64,000 nucleotides of DNA from Kangiella spongicola (GTDB taxonomy: Bacteria > Pseudomonadota > Gammaproteobacteria > Enterobacterales > Kangiellaceae), in the NCBI RefSeq assembly GCF_003194565.2, contig NZ_QICH01000001.1, positions 992,001-1,056,000 on the forward strand, written 5' to 3'. A program made the position numbers and the translations under genes. The notes beneath the pieces were generated by a model. The model searched no databases, was not told the origin of the DNA, and saw only the letters and a list, made by a program, of their open reading frames with translations. Below, one piece after another: positions 1 to 9,200 of this stretch (within the stretch, counting starts at the first letter, position 1; every line of letters starts with the position of its first letter).

Positions 1-470
1 AGCTGTTTGAAATGTTGTGCCTCGAAGGAGCGCAGGCGGGATTGAGTTGGATTACCGTACTGAAAAAGCGTGAACATTACCGCGAAGTATTCGATAACTT
101 CGACCCGCATAAGATCGCACAATATGAAGATAAAAAACGCGAACAGCTGTTAAACGACGCTGGAATTATCCGAAACAAGCTGAAAGTGAATGCTTTTATC
201 GTCAACGCCCAGCGGTACTTAGAAATTACACAAACCCAAAGATTTAAAGATTATGTGTGGCAATTTGTCGGCGGTAAACCGATTAAGAATCATTGGAAAA
301 GCCTAAAAGAAGTACCCGTAACCACGCCAGAGTCCGACGCTATGGCAAAACGACTGAAAAAAGACGGCTTCAAGTTTGTCGGCAGCACCATCTGTTACGC
401 CTATATGCAGGCCACCGGGATGGTGAATGATCATGTGCAAGGGTGTTTTCTAAGACAGGATGGTTTGTAG
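1..470 (+). CDS. tag: DNA-3-methyladenine glycosylase I (5' end outside window)
   Basis: Base-excision repair enzyme that removes 3-methyladenine from alkylated DNA. The open frame runs in from the left edge (first full codon at base 3) and the visible part aligns with E. coli Tag from LFEMLCLEGAQAGLSW onward. Also visible are the motif LSWITVLKKRE, the HhH-type stretch DAGIIRNKLKV and the C-terminal VNDHVQGC, whose His and Cys match Tag zinc ligands. The N-terminal 30 or so residues, including the other zinc ligands, are missing only because the window starts here. The ATG at base 12 is internal, not the start. No terminator is seen after the stop; a poly-C tract follows 24 bases later. Confidence 0.93.
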   Translation, partial: LFEMLCLEGAQAGLSWITVLKKREHYREVFDNFDPHKIAQYEDKKREQLLNDAGIIRNKLKVNAFIVNAQRYLEITQTQRFKDYVWQFVGGKPIKNHWKSLKEVPVTTPESDAMAKRLKKDGFKFVGSTICYAYMQATGMVNDHVQGCFLRQDGL

Positions 471-494
471 GAAGCTTATGGATGAGACTTACTT

Positions 495-513
495 CCCCCC
501 CCCCCCCCCCCCC
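495..513. repeat. 19-base poly-C homopolymer
   Basis: Nineteen consecutive C residues lie between the tag stop and a sigma70-type promoter. The tract ends 17 bases before the -35 element of the next gene. Long G/C tracts slip during replication and are used elsewhere as phase-variation switches. A sequencing or assembly artefact is the alternative. Confidence 0.95.
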
Positions 514-530
514 ATGTATCTTAAATATAT

Positions 531-559
531 TTGACAGATAAGTAGGGCGAGACTACAGT
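531..559 (+). promoter_or_regulatory. sigma70-type promoter for the lipoprotein operon
   Basis: A perfect -35 TTGACA (531-536) is followed by a 17-base spacer and the -10-like TACAGT (554-559). A ribosome site AAGGAAG at 582-588 precedes the ATG at 593. Placement and spacing fit expression of the two small genes downstream. The poly-C tract occupies the upstream UP-element position. Confidence 0.6.
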
Positions 560-592
560 CGCTCAAATTAACCAAAAATTTAAGGAAGAATT

Positions 593-1171
593 ATGAAGAA
601 AATAATCCTTTTAATCATATCAGTAACGCTAATTTCTTGTACTCATGCACAAAAAAAGTACAGTAATATTGATACGACTAAGATTGCATATGGGAATTTT
701 CTGTTAAAAATCCCAACAAATTTATTGCCGAATGCTGTTCTTATTGCTGGAAGTAGTGGTGAAGATAATTACCTTGAAGGAGTGGGTATTAAGTTTAGTG
801 ACAGACAAGCTTTATGGGGTGGAGTTTTCATTCAAGAACCTACAGTGGCACAAGTTGGAGAGTGTACTAATACTGAGTCAGATGTTGATTTAAAGTTAGC
901 TCTTGAGAAGATAAATCAGGAGTTAAATGGTCATAGACTCCAGAAGCAGTACATGGATCTTATTAAAAGTTCGAGTTGCCAGATTCCTCAGGGTACATCC
1001 AGCGTCAGCACAGACATAACTCCTCAGTTTATAATTGCTTCACGATGTGAAAATTTAGAGTGTAGCACTTATGTTGTCGAAAAAAACAATGCAAATAACT
1101 CCCAGATCCTTATGTTATTTACTAAAGGCCTTACATGGAGTTGGATAAAGAAAGTCATAAAAGGAGCTTAA
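593..1171 (+). CDS. Putative lipoprotein of unknown function
   Basis: I do not recognise the family. The N-terminus is a clear lipoprotein signal: KK followed by a hydrophobic stretch and the lipobox LISC, so the mature protein would be lipidated at Cys16. The remaining 175 or so residues are hydrophilic with several further cysteines (in VGEC, SSSC, SRCENLEC), which could form disulfides in the periplasm. The start is set by AAGGAAG five bases upstream of the ATG. The next gene starts one base after the stop, so the two are co-transcribed. Base composition is visibly more AT-rich than that of tag or the DJ-1 gene, which suggests acquired DNA. Confidence 0.75.
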   Translation: MKKIILLIISVTLISCTHAQKKYSNIDTTKIAYGNFLLKIPTNLLPNAVLIAGSSGEDNYLEGVGIKFSDRQALWGGVFIQEPTVAQVGECTNTESDVDLKLALEKINQELNGHRLQKQYMDLIKSSSCQIPQGTSSVSTDITPQFIIASRCENLECSTYVVEKNNANNSQILMLFTKGLTWSWIKKVIKGA

Positions 1172-1172
1172 A

Positions 1173-1517
1173 ATGTTGGAGAAGTTAACAATAAATGAAA
1201 AAAATGATTTATACACAATAATAGTTAGTGTTATTGGAGAGGGTGTTTCTATTGCCCAGAGGAAGCCTTACTTTAATGAGCAGACAATCAAAATAGTAAG
1301 AGAGATGGTCGAAGCAAACAGGGATTGTAATGAAGCGATGAAAGAGCTTGTTACTAATTTAATAACGGCGGGCAGGCTACCAGCTAGGAAGTGGCTTAGA
1401 AAAGCTTTAGGACGAGTAAATGGTTTAATCAAAGCTTCTGATGATTTTAACGGATTTGGTTGTAAGGCCTCTGTAAAAATAAAGTGGAAGAGCCCAATCA
1501 TTATGACTACTTACTAA
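1173..1517 (+). CDS. Hypothetical protein, second gene of the accessory pair
   Basis: 114-residue protein with no recognised family. It has no signal peptide and looks largely helical, with a basic stretch (ARKWLRKALGRVNGL) near residues 70-85. The ATG lies one base after the preceding lipoprotein stop, with GGAG of AAAGGAG inside the end of that gene as ribosome site, so translation is coupled. Composition is AT-rich like its partner. A terminator follows directly. The pair (lipoprotein plus small cytoplasmic protein) may act together, but nothing in the sequence shows how. Confidence 0.65.
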   Translation: MLEKLTINEKNDLYTIIVSVIGEGVSIAQRKPYFNEQTIKIVREMVEANRDCNEAMKELVTNLITAGRLPARKWLRKALGRVNGLIKASDDFNGFGCKASVKIKWKSPIIMTTY

Positions 1518-1522
1518 TAATA

Positions 1523-1552
1523 AAAAGCCACTGAGAAATTCAGCGGCTTTTA
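1523..1552. terminator. Bidirectional intrinsic terminator
   Basis: AAAAGCC-A-CTGA pairs with TCAG-C-GGCTTTT around loop GAAAT, with one A/C mismatch. T-runs follow the stem on both strands, so it serves the small plus-strand operon and the convergent DJ-1 family gene. Confidence 0.8.
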
Positions 1553-1572
1553 TCGTTAATAAGAATCGAAAA

Positions 1573-2250
1573 TTATTTTAACTGCGCTAATATCGCTTTG
1601 GCGGTATCAGCAGAAGAGGCTGGGTTTTGACCGGTGATTAAGTTTCCATCGATCTGGATAAACGACTCCCAGTCGTTACCTTTGCTGTAGTGACCGCCGT
1701 TTTGTTGTAGCATGTCTTCAACCAAGAAAGGGACTATCTCGGTGAGCTCTACAGCAGCTTCTTCGGAGTTACTAAAGCCTGTGACTTTCTTGCCCGAAAC
1801 TAACGAATATCCATCCTCTGCTTTCGTGTTTTTAAATACTGCTGGGGCGTGACAAACCGCACCGACAGGTTTGTTCTTATGGTAAAGGTGCTCAATGATC
1901 GCCTTTGAGTCGCTATCTTCGGCTAAATCCCAAAGTGGACCATGCCCACCTGGGTAGAACACTGCATCGAATTCGGCGGGATTTACTTTCGATAAGACTT
2001 CGGTATTGGCTAGGTGCTCTTGGGCTTCCTTATCGTTCTTAAAACGATCGGTGGATTCGGTTTGCGCGTCTTCTGCGTCGCTCGAAGGATCGAGTGGTGG
2101 TTGTCCGCCTTTAGGAGAAGCTAACGTAATCTCTGCGCCAGCATCCTTGAACACATAGTAGGGTGAACTGAATTCTTCTAACCAAAAGCCTGTTTTATTG
2201 CCAGTGTCGCCGAGTTGGTCGTGCGACGTAAGTACCATTAATATTTTCAT
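1573..2250 (-). CDS. DJ-1/PfpI family protein (Hsp31-like)
   Basis: Member of the DJ-1/ThiJ/PfpI class I glutamine amidotransferase-like fold. The nucleophile elbow AVCHAPA places the reactive Cys at 133 with His134 next to it, and an acidic partner is available at Glu26 (WLEEF). The FYPGGHGPLWDL segment and the length of 225 aa are typical of the Hsp31-like clade, whose members are glyoxalases III, chaperones or deglycases. Which activity applies here cannot be told from sequence. No signal peptide, so cytoplasmic. It is monocistronic and ends at the shared terminator. Confidence 0.85.
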   Translation of the reverse strand: MKILMVLTSHDQLGDTGNKTGFWLEEFSSPYYVFKDAGAEITLASPKGGQPPLDPSSDAEDAQTESTDRFKNDKEAQEHLANTEVLSKVNPAEFDAVFYPGGHGPLWDLAEDSDSKAIIEHLYHKNKPVGAVCHAPAVFKNTKAEDGYSLVSGKKVTGFSNSEEAAVELTEIVPFLVEDMLQQNGGHYSKGNDWESFIQIDGNLITGQNPASSADTAKAILAQLK

Positions 2251-2353
2251 GAAATATCCAGTAATGGGTGCATGATACTAATAGAAATGGCGGTTAAGTG
2301 CCGTATTTCAACCGTTAGCGCTTAAACTAACGGCATTAATGCGATTTGCGGGC

Positions 2354-2572
2354 TTAAGACTTTTTACTGAGCATGCCTTTAAGTTGTTTGAGAATGCTGT
2401 ATAAAGAGCCGGAGACACCAATGATAACGGCCACAACCAATACGCCAACACGAACTTTTGCGGGTAGTTCAAGCCAGCTCCAGTAATCATTAGCTAAAAT
2501 TAGGCCGATTAAAGCGATGGCTATTAGGTAACAGCTGATAGTGAACTTAGAGAGTGTCTGGAACTTTGGCAT
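2354..2572 (-). CDS. Small two-helix membrane protein
   Basis: 72 residues with two clear hydrophobic segments, roughly residues 12-30 and 41-60, and a basic C-terminal tail (KQLKGMLSKKS). The family is not recognised. The ribosome site is weak. It lies 32 bases downstream of the DUF1285 gene on the same strand and may be the last gene of that operon. A 60-residue frame on the same strand overlapping it looks like a shadow. Confidence 0.55.
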   Translation of the reverse strand: MPKFQTLSKFTISCYLIAIALIGLILANDYWSWLELPAKVRVGVLVVAVIIGVSGSLYSILKQLKGMLSKKS

Positions 2573-2604
2573 GATGGTAACTTCTGTGTAATTTGGGTTT
2601 AGGG

Positions 2605-3183
2605 TTAAATGGCGCCTAAGCTGTAAAATTCGCCAGCGGAAACGACACCAAGGTGTTTTTGCCCATCGAGAACCCGCTCTTCGGCTAACTCTACCAGCTC
2701 ATAAAACACATTGCGATGAATCAGGGCGTGAAGGTTTTTGCGCACCATGACATAAGGCGACGGCTCACCAGTCTTTTCATCCTGTTCAACCCACAATGGG
2801 TTGTCTTGAGTCAAAAGAATGGTGTTGTCGCAGTTGTCGGTAAAGATGATAACTTGGCCTTCGTCGGTTTGCTTTAAGGTCATCTGAGTGACCAAAAAAG
2901 GTGCATCCTCGACCGTGATACCGAGTTTTTCTACCGGTGTGACGAGGAAATAATCATCGCCTTCCTTCTTTAACACAGTGGAAAACATCTTAACCAGTCT
3001 TTGCCGACCTATGGGCGAGTTCTGATAGTGCCAACTGCCGTCACGCTTAATGACCATGTCCATGTCACCACAAAAGTCAGGGTTCCACTGATCGACAGGC
3101 GGTAGTTTATTAGCCCCTTGAGATTTACTGATCTCACTCAAGATGCTCGAAAAGTCAGAATTTTGCGATGTGTCTTTACTCAA
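2605..3183 (-). CDS. DUF1285 domain-containing protein
   Basis: Conserved proteobacterial protein of unknown function with the DUF1285 architecture. The hallmark stretch WNPDFCGDMDMVIKRDGSWH near residues 33-52 is followed by the conserved R-L-V-K-M-F region and a C-terminal beta-rich domain. Length (192 aa) is normal. The best start is a TTG at 3183, since no in-frame ATG lies near the conserved N-terminus. It lies 39 bases after tusA on the same strand. Confidence 0.85.
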   Translation of the reverse strand: MSKDTSQNSDFSSILSEISKSQGANKLPPVDQWNPDFCGDMDMVIKRDGSWHYQNSPIGRQRLVKMFSTVLKKEGDDYFLVTPVEKLGITVEDAPFLVTQMTLKQTDEGQVIIFTDNCDNTILLTQDNPLWVEQDEKTGEPSPYVMVRKNLHALIHRNVFYELVELAEERVLDGQKHLGVVSAGEFYSLGAI

Positions 3184-3222
3184 GCTGATTAACCCGTTTG
3201 ATTAATGGCTTAAGTAAGAGGC

Positions 3223-3474
3223 TTAAGCCAGACCTTTGCGAATCAGGTATTTATACGGCATTTCGTCAGTGCTACTGGCGAGCAGTTGATGATCCATAAA
3301 GGTACAAAATTTAGGAATATCACGCGTTGTTGAAGGATCGTCAGCGATCACTAATAAAGTCTCGCCGTCCTCCATTTTGCGTACATTTAACCGTACCATC
3401 ATCACGGGCTCGGGACAACGTAGGCCAAGGGCGTCGAGTTTACGATCAAAGTTATCGAAGTTGAAATCTGTCAT
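3223..3474 (-). CDS. tusA: TusA-family sulfurtransferase
   Basis: Small sulfur-carrier protein of the SirA/TusA family. It accepts persulfide from a cysteine desulfurase and passes it on, in E. coli for tRNA 2-thiouridine synthesis through TusBCD. The hallmark [10 protein letters not shown] puts the active Cys at residue 20 followed by the conserved P-x-P. At 83 aa it matches the family. It is probably the first gene of a short minus-strand operon with DUF1285. Confidence 0.88.
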   Translation of the reverse strand: MTDFNFDNFDRKLDALGLRCPEPVMMVRLNVRKMEDGETLLVIADDPSTTRDIPKFCTFMDHQLLASSTDEMPYKYLIRKGLA

Positions 3475-3551
3475 GATGGCTCAATGTAGTATGGTATATG
3501 ATTGAAAATCTGTGCGAATTTTAGTCTTTTTAGCAGTATTTCTAAAGCAAA

Positions 3552-3579
3552 TTGACTAGGTATAGCAATAATATATTAC
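3552..3579 (+). promoter_or_regulatory. Possible promoter for dps
   Basis: TTGACT at 3552-3557, a 16-base spacer and TATTAC at 3574-3579, in an AT-rich stretch about 80 bases before the dps start. The match is moderate. No clear OxyR or Fur site was recognised next to it. Confidence 0.3.
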
Positions 3580-3660
3580 ATTGTTTTAAAAGATTAATTT
3601 TATGTATGGAATCAGATTCGTTAGTATAGATGCATAAGTTAACCAAAGGAGATTGATTAG

Positions 3661-4137
3661 ATGAGTCATAAGATAAACATTGGAATCGACGAAAAGTCAC
3701 GCGAAGAAATTGGTGAGGGTCTGTCGCGCCTATTAGCGGACACCTACACCTTGTACCTGCAAACTCACAATTTCCACTGGAACGTTACTGGCCCGTTTTT
3801 CCAGCAATTACATGTTCTTTTCGAAGAACACTATACGGAGTTAGCGGTTGCCGTTGATGATATCGCTGAGCGTATTCGTGCGCTAGGTATTTTAGCCCCA
3901 GGCACTTACAAAGAGCTTGCAGAGCTTACCAGTATTGAAGAAGTCGAAGGCAACATTAGTGCTGAGGAAATGATTGGCCGCTTAGTGGATAGCCATGAAA
4001 CAGTGGTAAGAACAGCGAGAAAAGTGTTGCAAACGGCGCAAGAAGCAGAAGATGAATCATCAGCTAGCTTGGTTGGCGACCGTTTAGTAGTTCATGAGAA
4101 AACTGCTTGGATGTTACGTTCGCACTTACAAAACTAA
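3661..4137 (+). CDS. dps: Dps-family DNA-protecting ferritin
   Basis: Dodecameric mini-ferritin that oxidises and stores iron using hydrogen peroxide and shields DNA in starvation or oxidative stress. The ferroxidase ligands typical of Dps are visible with correct spacing: His39 (THNFHW), His51, then Asp66 and Glu70 (VDDIAERI). The Dps signature [14 protein letters not shown] is intact. Length of 158 aa is normal. The start is fixed by AAAGGAG at 3645-3651. Its stop lies only four bases from the stop of the convergent GGDEF gene, so the transcripts must overlap. Confidence 0.93.
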   Translation: MSHKINIGIDEKSREEIGEGLSRLLADTYTLYLQTHNFHWNVTGPFFQQLHVLFEEHYTELAVAVDDIAERIRALGILAPGTYKELAELTSIEEVEGNISAEEMIGRLVDSHETVVRTARKVLQTAQEAEDESSASLVGDRLVVHEKTAWMLRSHLQN

Positions 4138-4141
4138 AGCA

Positions 4142-6085
4142 TTAGTTTAAATCAGTATCATCGTTATTGAAGGTCGAAACCACACGGTTTCGGCCTTCTT
4201 TTTTGGCCTTATACAATAATCTGTCGGCGCGATTAATGACCATATCTAAGCGCTCGTCCTCTTGGCTGTATTCCGTCACACCAAAGCTTGCTGTGAGGTG
4301 GATCCCTTCTGCTAAATCATTAAATTCAGCGTTTGCGAATTGTTCATTCAAGCGATGAGCAATCAGCTCGGCATCCTTTAAGGTAGTTTCTGGCAAAATA
4401 ATCAAGAACTCTTCGCCGCTGATACGACCGATGGTATCTTCTTCGCGTAGCGTATGCTGAGTGATTGAGGCGATGCGTTTAATAACCTTGTCGCCAATAT
4501 GATGCCCAAAGCGGTCATTAATCGTTTTAAAATGGTCAATATCAAAAATGATAAGGCTATAAATAGAGTTCCCGGGTACGCTTTTCACGTGCTCATTATC
4601 AAGTTTTCTGAACATTTGGCGGCGATTCGGTAGTTTGGTCAGTGTGTCGGTCAGCGCTAGCTGTTCATTTGTCTTAGCCACGCGACGGTATTTGAACAGT
4701 AACCAGAAACCGAGAACTACTAGCAGTAGCAGAAGAATGACTAGAGCGATTAGAATATGGCTATAGCTTTTATACTTATCGACATATTTGGCGTTTAGGG
4801 CAACTTCATTCTCAAGAAGCTTATTTTCAAAAGACAAACGCTCTTGGTCGAGCTGCTCACGAGCCAAATTAGACACATAAGTAAGATTGTCGTTATAAGA
4901 TTGGCGATAAGCGCGAGATGATCTACTGAGAAGATTGTAAGCTTGCTCGTAATTTCCACGTTTAGCTTCTATGTCAGAGCGAAGCTTGTTGAGGTAAAAG
5001 TCATCCAGCTTAGCGGCCTCTTGAGCACTATCGATGGCCATCTCAATATGCTCTCCCGCGGCGTCGATCTGTCCTAGCTTGATATAAGCTGAGGCGAAGT
5101 CGAGATGTAGCTCATAGCCGAACATTTGCTCGCCGACTTGCTCTTGTAGGGTTTTTGCGGATTTGAGCTGTTGCAGCGCCTCTTCATACTTTTCCTGATT
5201 AGTAAAAACACGAGCCCTGACTTGATGGGCGAAAGCCTGAAGAGGAATATCGCCTTCGCGGATTGCCAGTTGCATGGTTTTATCGGTCAACTCTAAGGCT
5301 TTTTCATACTGATCGTCTTGTCGATAGGAGTCGGCAAGATTGGCGTAAAAGTAGATATTTCGAACAAGATTCGGATGTTGTTTCATAACATCGATTGCTT
5401 TCTCGAAATACATAATCGCCGACTTGTGATCATTTAAAAAGCTATAAAGAATGCCGAAAACATTGTAAGTCTCGGAGATTAGGTAGGGATCGTTGGAGTC
5501 TAGAGAATAATCTAGAGCAATGTCTAAAGACTGGATAGATTCTCGGTAGCGGGCAAAAAGTGCATTGATATAAGCATTCTCTAAGACCAAGTCGCCAAGC
5601 TTATTCAGTACCCACTTATCTTTAACCTTCTCGTACAATTCTTCTGAAACGTTGAGTGCTTCTTCTAAATCACCCTCGCTACGCAATACGAATACATTGA
5701 CGTAATCATATTGATTATTGAGCGATTCTTGATTAACGCTTTGCACTAATGGCTGTGCGATCGACATAAACTCGCGTGCTCGTAAGGTATCGCTGTTTAA
5801 AACATGGTAATTGGCCATCAGAATATTGGCCAAAGCTTGAGAATGATTGTCGAGATCTTTGTTGTTTAGAAGGTTATTAATTTTGATGAAAAATGCTTCT
5901 TGCTTGCGCTCTGGTACGGAAAGATTAGACATACCATAAAGCTGGCTTTGTAGAGCTGTATTATTACTAGGGTTGGAGGCGTTTTTAGAAACTCCAGGCG
6001 AGAGCGTATCTGGAGTAATTAAGGCGAATACATTACAACTAAAGCAAATTAAGAATAAGAATGTGAATTTCCTAAGCTTTCGCAC
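4142..6085 (-). CDS. Periplasmic-TPR sensor diguanylate cyclase
   Basis: Predicted membrane diguanylate cyclase making c-di-GMP. Order: signal peptide (residues 1-21, ending NVFA), a long TPR-type helical repeat region expected in the periplasm (about 60-420), one transmembrane segment (ALVILLLLLVVLGFWLLF, near 440-460), then a GGDEF domain. The signature is SGEEF at 556-560, an accepted active variant. REED sits five residues before it, matching the RxxD inhibitory site, so product feedback is likely. The substrate-binding segment FDIDHFKTINDRFGHHIGD is intact. The start is GTG with AAGGGA five bases upstream. It converges on dps with a four-base gap. Confidence 0.9.
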   Translation of the reverse strand: MRKLRKFTFLFLICFSCNVFALITPDTLSPGVSKNASNPSNNTALQSQLYGMSNLSVPERKQEAFFIKINNLLNNKDLDNHSQALANILMANYHVLNSDTLRAREFMSIAQPLVQSVNQESLNNQYDYVNVFVLRSEGDLEEALNVSEELYEKVKDKWVLNKLGDLVLENAYINALFARYRESIQSLDIALDYSLDSNDPYLISETYNVFGILYSFLNDHKSAIMYFEKAIDVMKQHPNLVRNIYFYANLADSYRQDDQYEKALELTDKTMQLAIREGDIPLQAFAHQVRARVFTNQEKYEEALQQLKSAKTLQEQVGEQMFGYELHLDFASAYIKLGQIDAAGEHIEMAIDSAQEAAKLDDFYLNKLRSDIEAKRGNYEQAYNLLSRSSRAYRQSYNDNLTYVSNLAREQLDQERLSFENKLLENEVALNAKYVDKYKSYSHILIALVILLLLLVVLGFWLLFKYRRVAKTNEQLALTDTLTKLPNRRQMFRKLDNEHVKSVPGNSIYSLIIFDIDHFKTINDRFGHHIGDKVIKRIASITQHTLREEDTIGRISGEEFLIILPETTLKDAELIAHRLNEQFANAEFNDLAEGIHLTASFGVTEYSQEDERLDMVINRADRLLYKAKKEGRNRVVSTFNNDDTDLN

Positions 6086-6194
6086 GTATTCCCTTTATAA
6101 AATTATTAGTTATGAAATCACTGTACACCAATAGAAAGTATAATTGAACAATCAGGCAATGCAATAATGCATCGACTGATTGAAATTTGAACAA

Positions 6195-6228
6195 GCTCAG
6201 GTTTGTACTTACTGATACAAACCTGAGC
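6195..6228 (-). terminator. Hairpin after the amidohydrolase gene
   Basis: A perfect 13-bp stem, GCTCAGGTTTGTA with TACAAACCTGAGC, has an 8-base loop and lies 10 bases beyond the stop. The following U-tract on the minus strand is poor (TTGTTC), so it may terminate weakly or mainly protect the 3' end. Confidence 0.5.
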
Positions 6229-6238
6229 GGCGGGTATT

Positions 6239-9200
6239 TTACTCGAAAAAGAAGGGTTTGCGAGCTTTTTCTGTAGGTGCAATTTGGTTCATCGTAGCGG
6301 CATCATAGAGCTTGCCGTTTAGCATGACCATGTTGACCTTGTCAGAATTGCGCAGGTTTTCCATTGGATCTGCGTCTAGTACGACTAAATCAGCCAGCTT
6401 GCCTGCTTTAATCGAACCGATTTCGCTATCCATACCCAGCATTTTCGCACCATCGATAGTACCGGCTTGTAAGGCTTCGAGCGGTGTCATGCCGCCTTGA
6501 CCGAACATCCAAAGCTCCCAGTGCGCGGCTAAACCTTCGCGCTGACCGTGTGCGCCGAGTAGGACGTTAACGCCTAGATCGCGTAGTTGCTTAGCAACGT
6601 GAGCATTATTGACGTGGTTATAGTCCTCGTCTGGTGCTTTAAAGCGACGGCGTGAGGCTGGCTCTAATACTTCGCGCGGCACAAACTTGCTCAGTAGTGG
6701 GTGCTTCCAAACGTCGGTTTTGTCGTACCAGTAACGCTCACCCCAGATACCGCCATAGGCTACGCCAAGAGTTGGCACATAGTCGGTGTCGGCTTGACTC
6801 CACAGTTGCTTAACGTCGTCATAAACGTTAGCTACAGGAATCGAGTGCTCGATGGTGGTGTGGCCGTCGATAATCATGCTCATATTGTGCATGAATAAAG
6901 AACCGCCCTCTGGCACAACCAATAAACCGGTTTTGCGCGCAGCTTCTAAAACCTGCTGACGCTGTTCGCGGCGTGGTTGGTTGTAGCTCTTGACCGAGAA
7001 TGCACCAGCAGCTTTCATGCGCTCTAAGTGGCCAGTGGCATCATCAATACCATCAACCTCAGCGGTGATGTAATGATTCGCACCATACAAAATGGTACCC
7101 GTCGAGAAGATGCGTGGTGCAGTAATTAAGCCTGCTTTTTGCATCTCGCTAGCTGAGAATACCGCTTCAGTGTCGGCCGACGGGTTATGCGTGGTGGTGA
7201 CACCAAAGGCTAAGGAAGCTAAGGCGCTCCAGTTGGTTTCTGGTTGGATTTGGCCATTTGCGTAAGCACCATGCCAGTGAACATCGACTAGACCAGGGAT
7301 AATGGTTTTACCGCTTACATCAATCGACTTTGCGCCCGATGGAATCGATACATCACCACGCTTGCCAACGGCTTTAATGCGATTGTTTTCAACCACCACA
7401 ACGCCGTCTTCAATAACTTGAGTGCCTTCCATCGTCAGAATCTTAGCGCCGACCAGTGCAGTAACGCCTTTTGGCACCTCGGCTTTTACCGGCATTTCGA
7501 TAACGGTTTCTCTAGCAGCTTCTGCGCTAGCTTTGCCGTCTTCTGCTAAAAAGTCGAACTTCTCAGCGAGTTTTTGCTGATATAGCGTTGGGCCTAATGA
7601 CCAAGACAATTCAGTGCTATCCTCTGACCAAGCTAGGTTTGAGCCAGCGAACGTTGAGAACTTCTGAACCGGCAAGTTACGTGCCGCTGGTCCAGTAGTA
7701 ATCGCTTTGCCGCTTTTCACAAAAGGCGTGACGTAGACTTGATAACGCTGTGTGAAAGCTAGCCACTTCTGATCAGGCGATACCGCAAAATCAGAAATCC
7801 AGTTGCCTGAATAGTGTTCTTGCTGGTTGTTACCATCTAAGTCAGTGCTTACTAGCTTACTTGAGTAAGTTTCACCATTTCTTTTAGAGGTCGAGAAGAA
7901 TACACGATTAGAGTCACCAGCGAAGAATGGGCTTGAACCAGAGTCGCTAACTTTAGTCACTGTTTCGTCATCTAGATTAACGCTGAAAATACCCGTGTCG
8001 TTTGAGTAAAGTGGGCTCGTAATATAGCCGCCACCAACTGCTTTATAAACTGCAAATTCACCGTCAGGGCTGAGGCTCGGGTTGGTGTAGTGCCCAGGCT
8101 GTTGTGAAATCACTTTGCCTTTACCGCCGCGCGAAGAAACAACACGAACAGTACCGAGTTTTTCATCGTCCCAAGTGGTGTAGATAATGCGCTTGCCGTC
8201 GGCAGAATAGCGAGGATAAAGCTCGAAGTGGTCGTTTTGGCGCGTTAAACGCTTAGGTTTACCATTCGGTAGCGATACTTTGTAGATTTTACCAAGGCTT
8301 TGGAAAATCGCTTGATCGCCATCTGGTGAAACCTGTAACCAACGCAACATCTTGGCATTAAAGTTTTCCTCGAATGCTGGATTGGTTTGTTTAACCGCAG
8401 CGCGCATTTCACGTCGATCGTTAATTTCGAAAGGAATTTCTGCCACTTCTTTCGACTCGACGTCGATTTTGTGTAGCTTACCTTTCGCCCAGAAAACGAT
8501 TTGCTCGCTATCTGGTGTCCATGAGAAGTTCGGATAAACGCCGTGAATAGCCCATGTTTCTTGCATATCGCGCTCTAGATCTTTATAGATCGGGAATTCG
8601 GCGCCAGTTTTACGATCTTGTAAGAATAACGCTGACTTGCCGCTAATACGACGCACGAAAGCGATGTATTTACCGTTTGGTGAAGGCTCTGGACGTACTG
8701 CGCCACCTGGGCCGTCGATCCAAGTTTCGGTTTTACCGGTGTCACGATCGATGGCGTAAACTTTGTAAATCTGCTTAGTCGAGTCTTTGCTGTACTCGAA
8801 ATAACCGCCTGGCGTCGAATCGCGCGAATAAAGCACGTATTGACCGTCTGGCGTAAAGGCTGGTTCGCCTAAGTCTTTTTGCTCGTTCGGGCGTTTGTTT
8901 AGCTGAACGCCGCTACCGCCAGACTTGTGATACAACCAAATCTCACCAGCACCTAAAGAGCGTGTGCCCGTAAAGTGCTTACGCGCCACAATATAGTCGC
9001 CATCAGGGCTCCATTTTGGATTGTTCAATAAACGGAAGCTTTCCTTGGTGACTTGATATTGGTCGCTACCGTCCGTATCCATAACCCAGATATTATCGCC
9101 ACCGCCTTGATCGGAAGTGAAGGCTATTTGGCTGCCATCGGGTGAAAAGTCCGGCTGCATATCCCATGCCATACTGTTAGTAATGTTGGTCGCCTTACCG

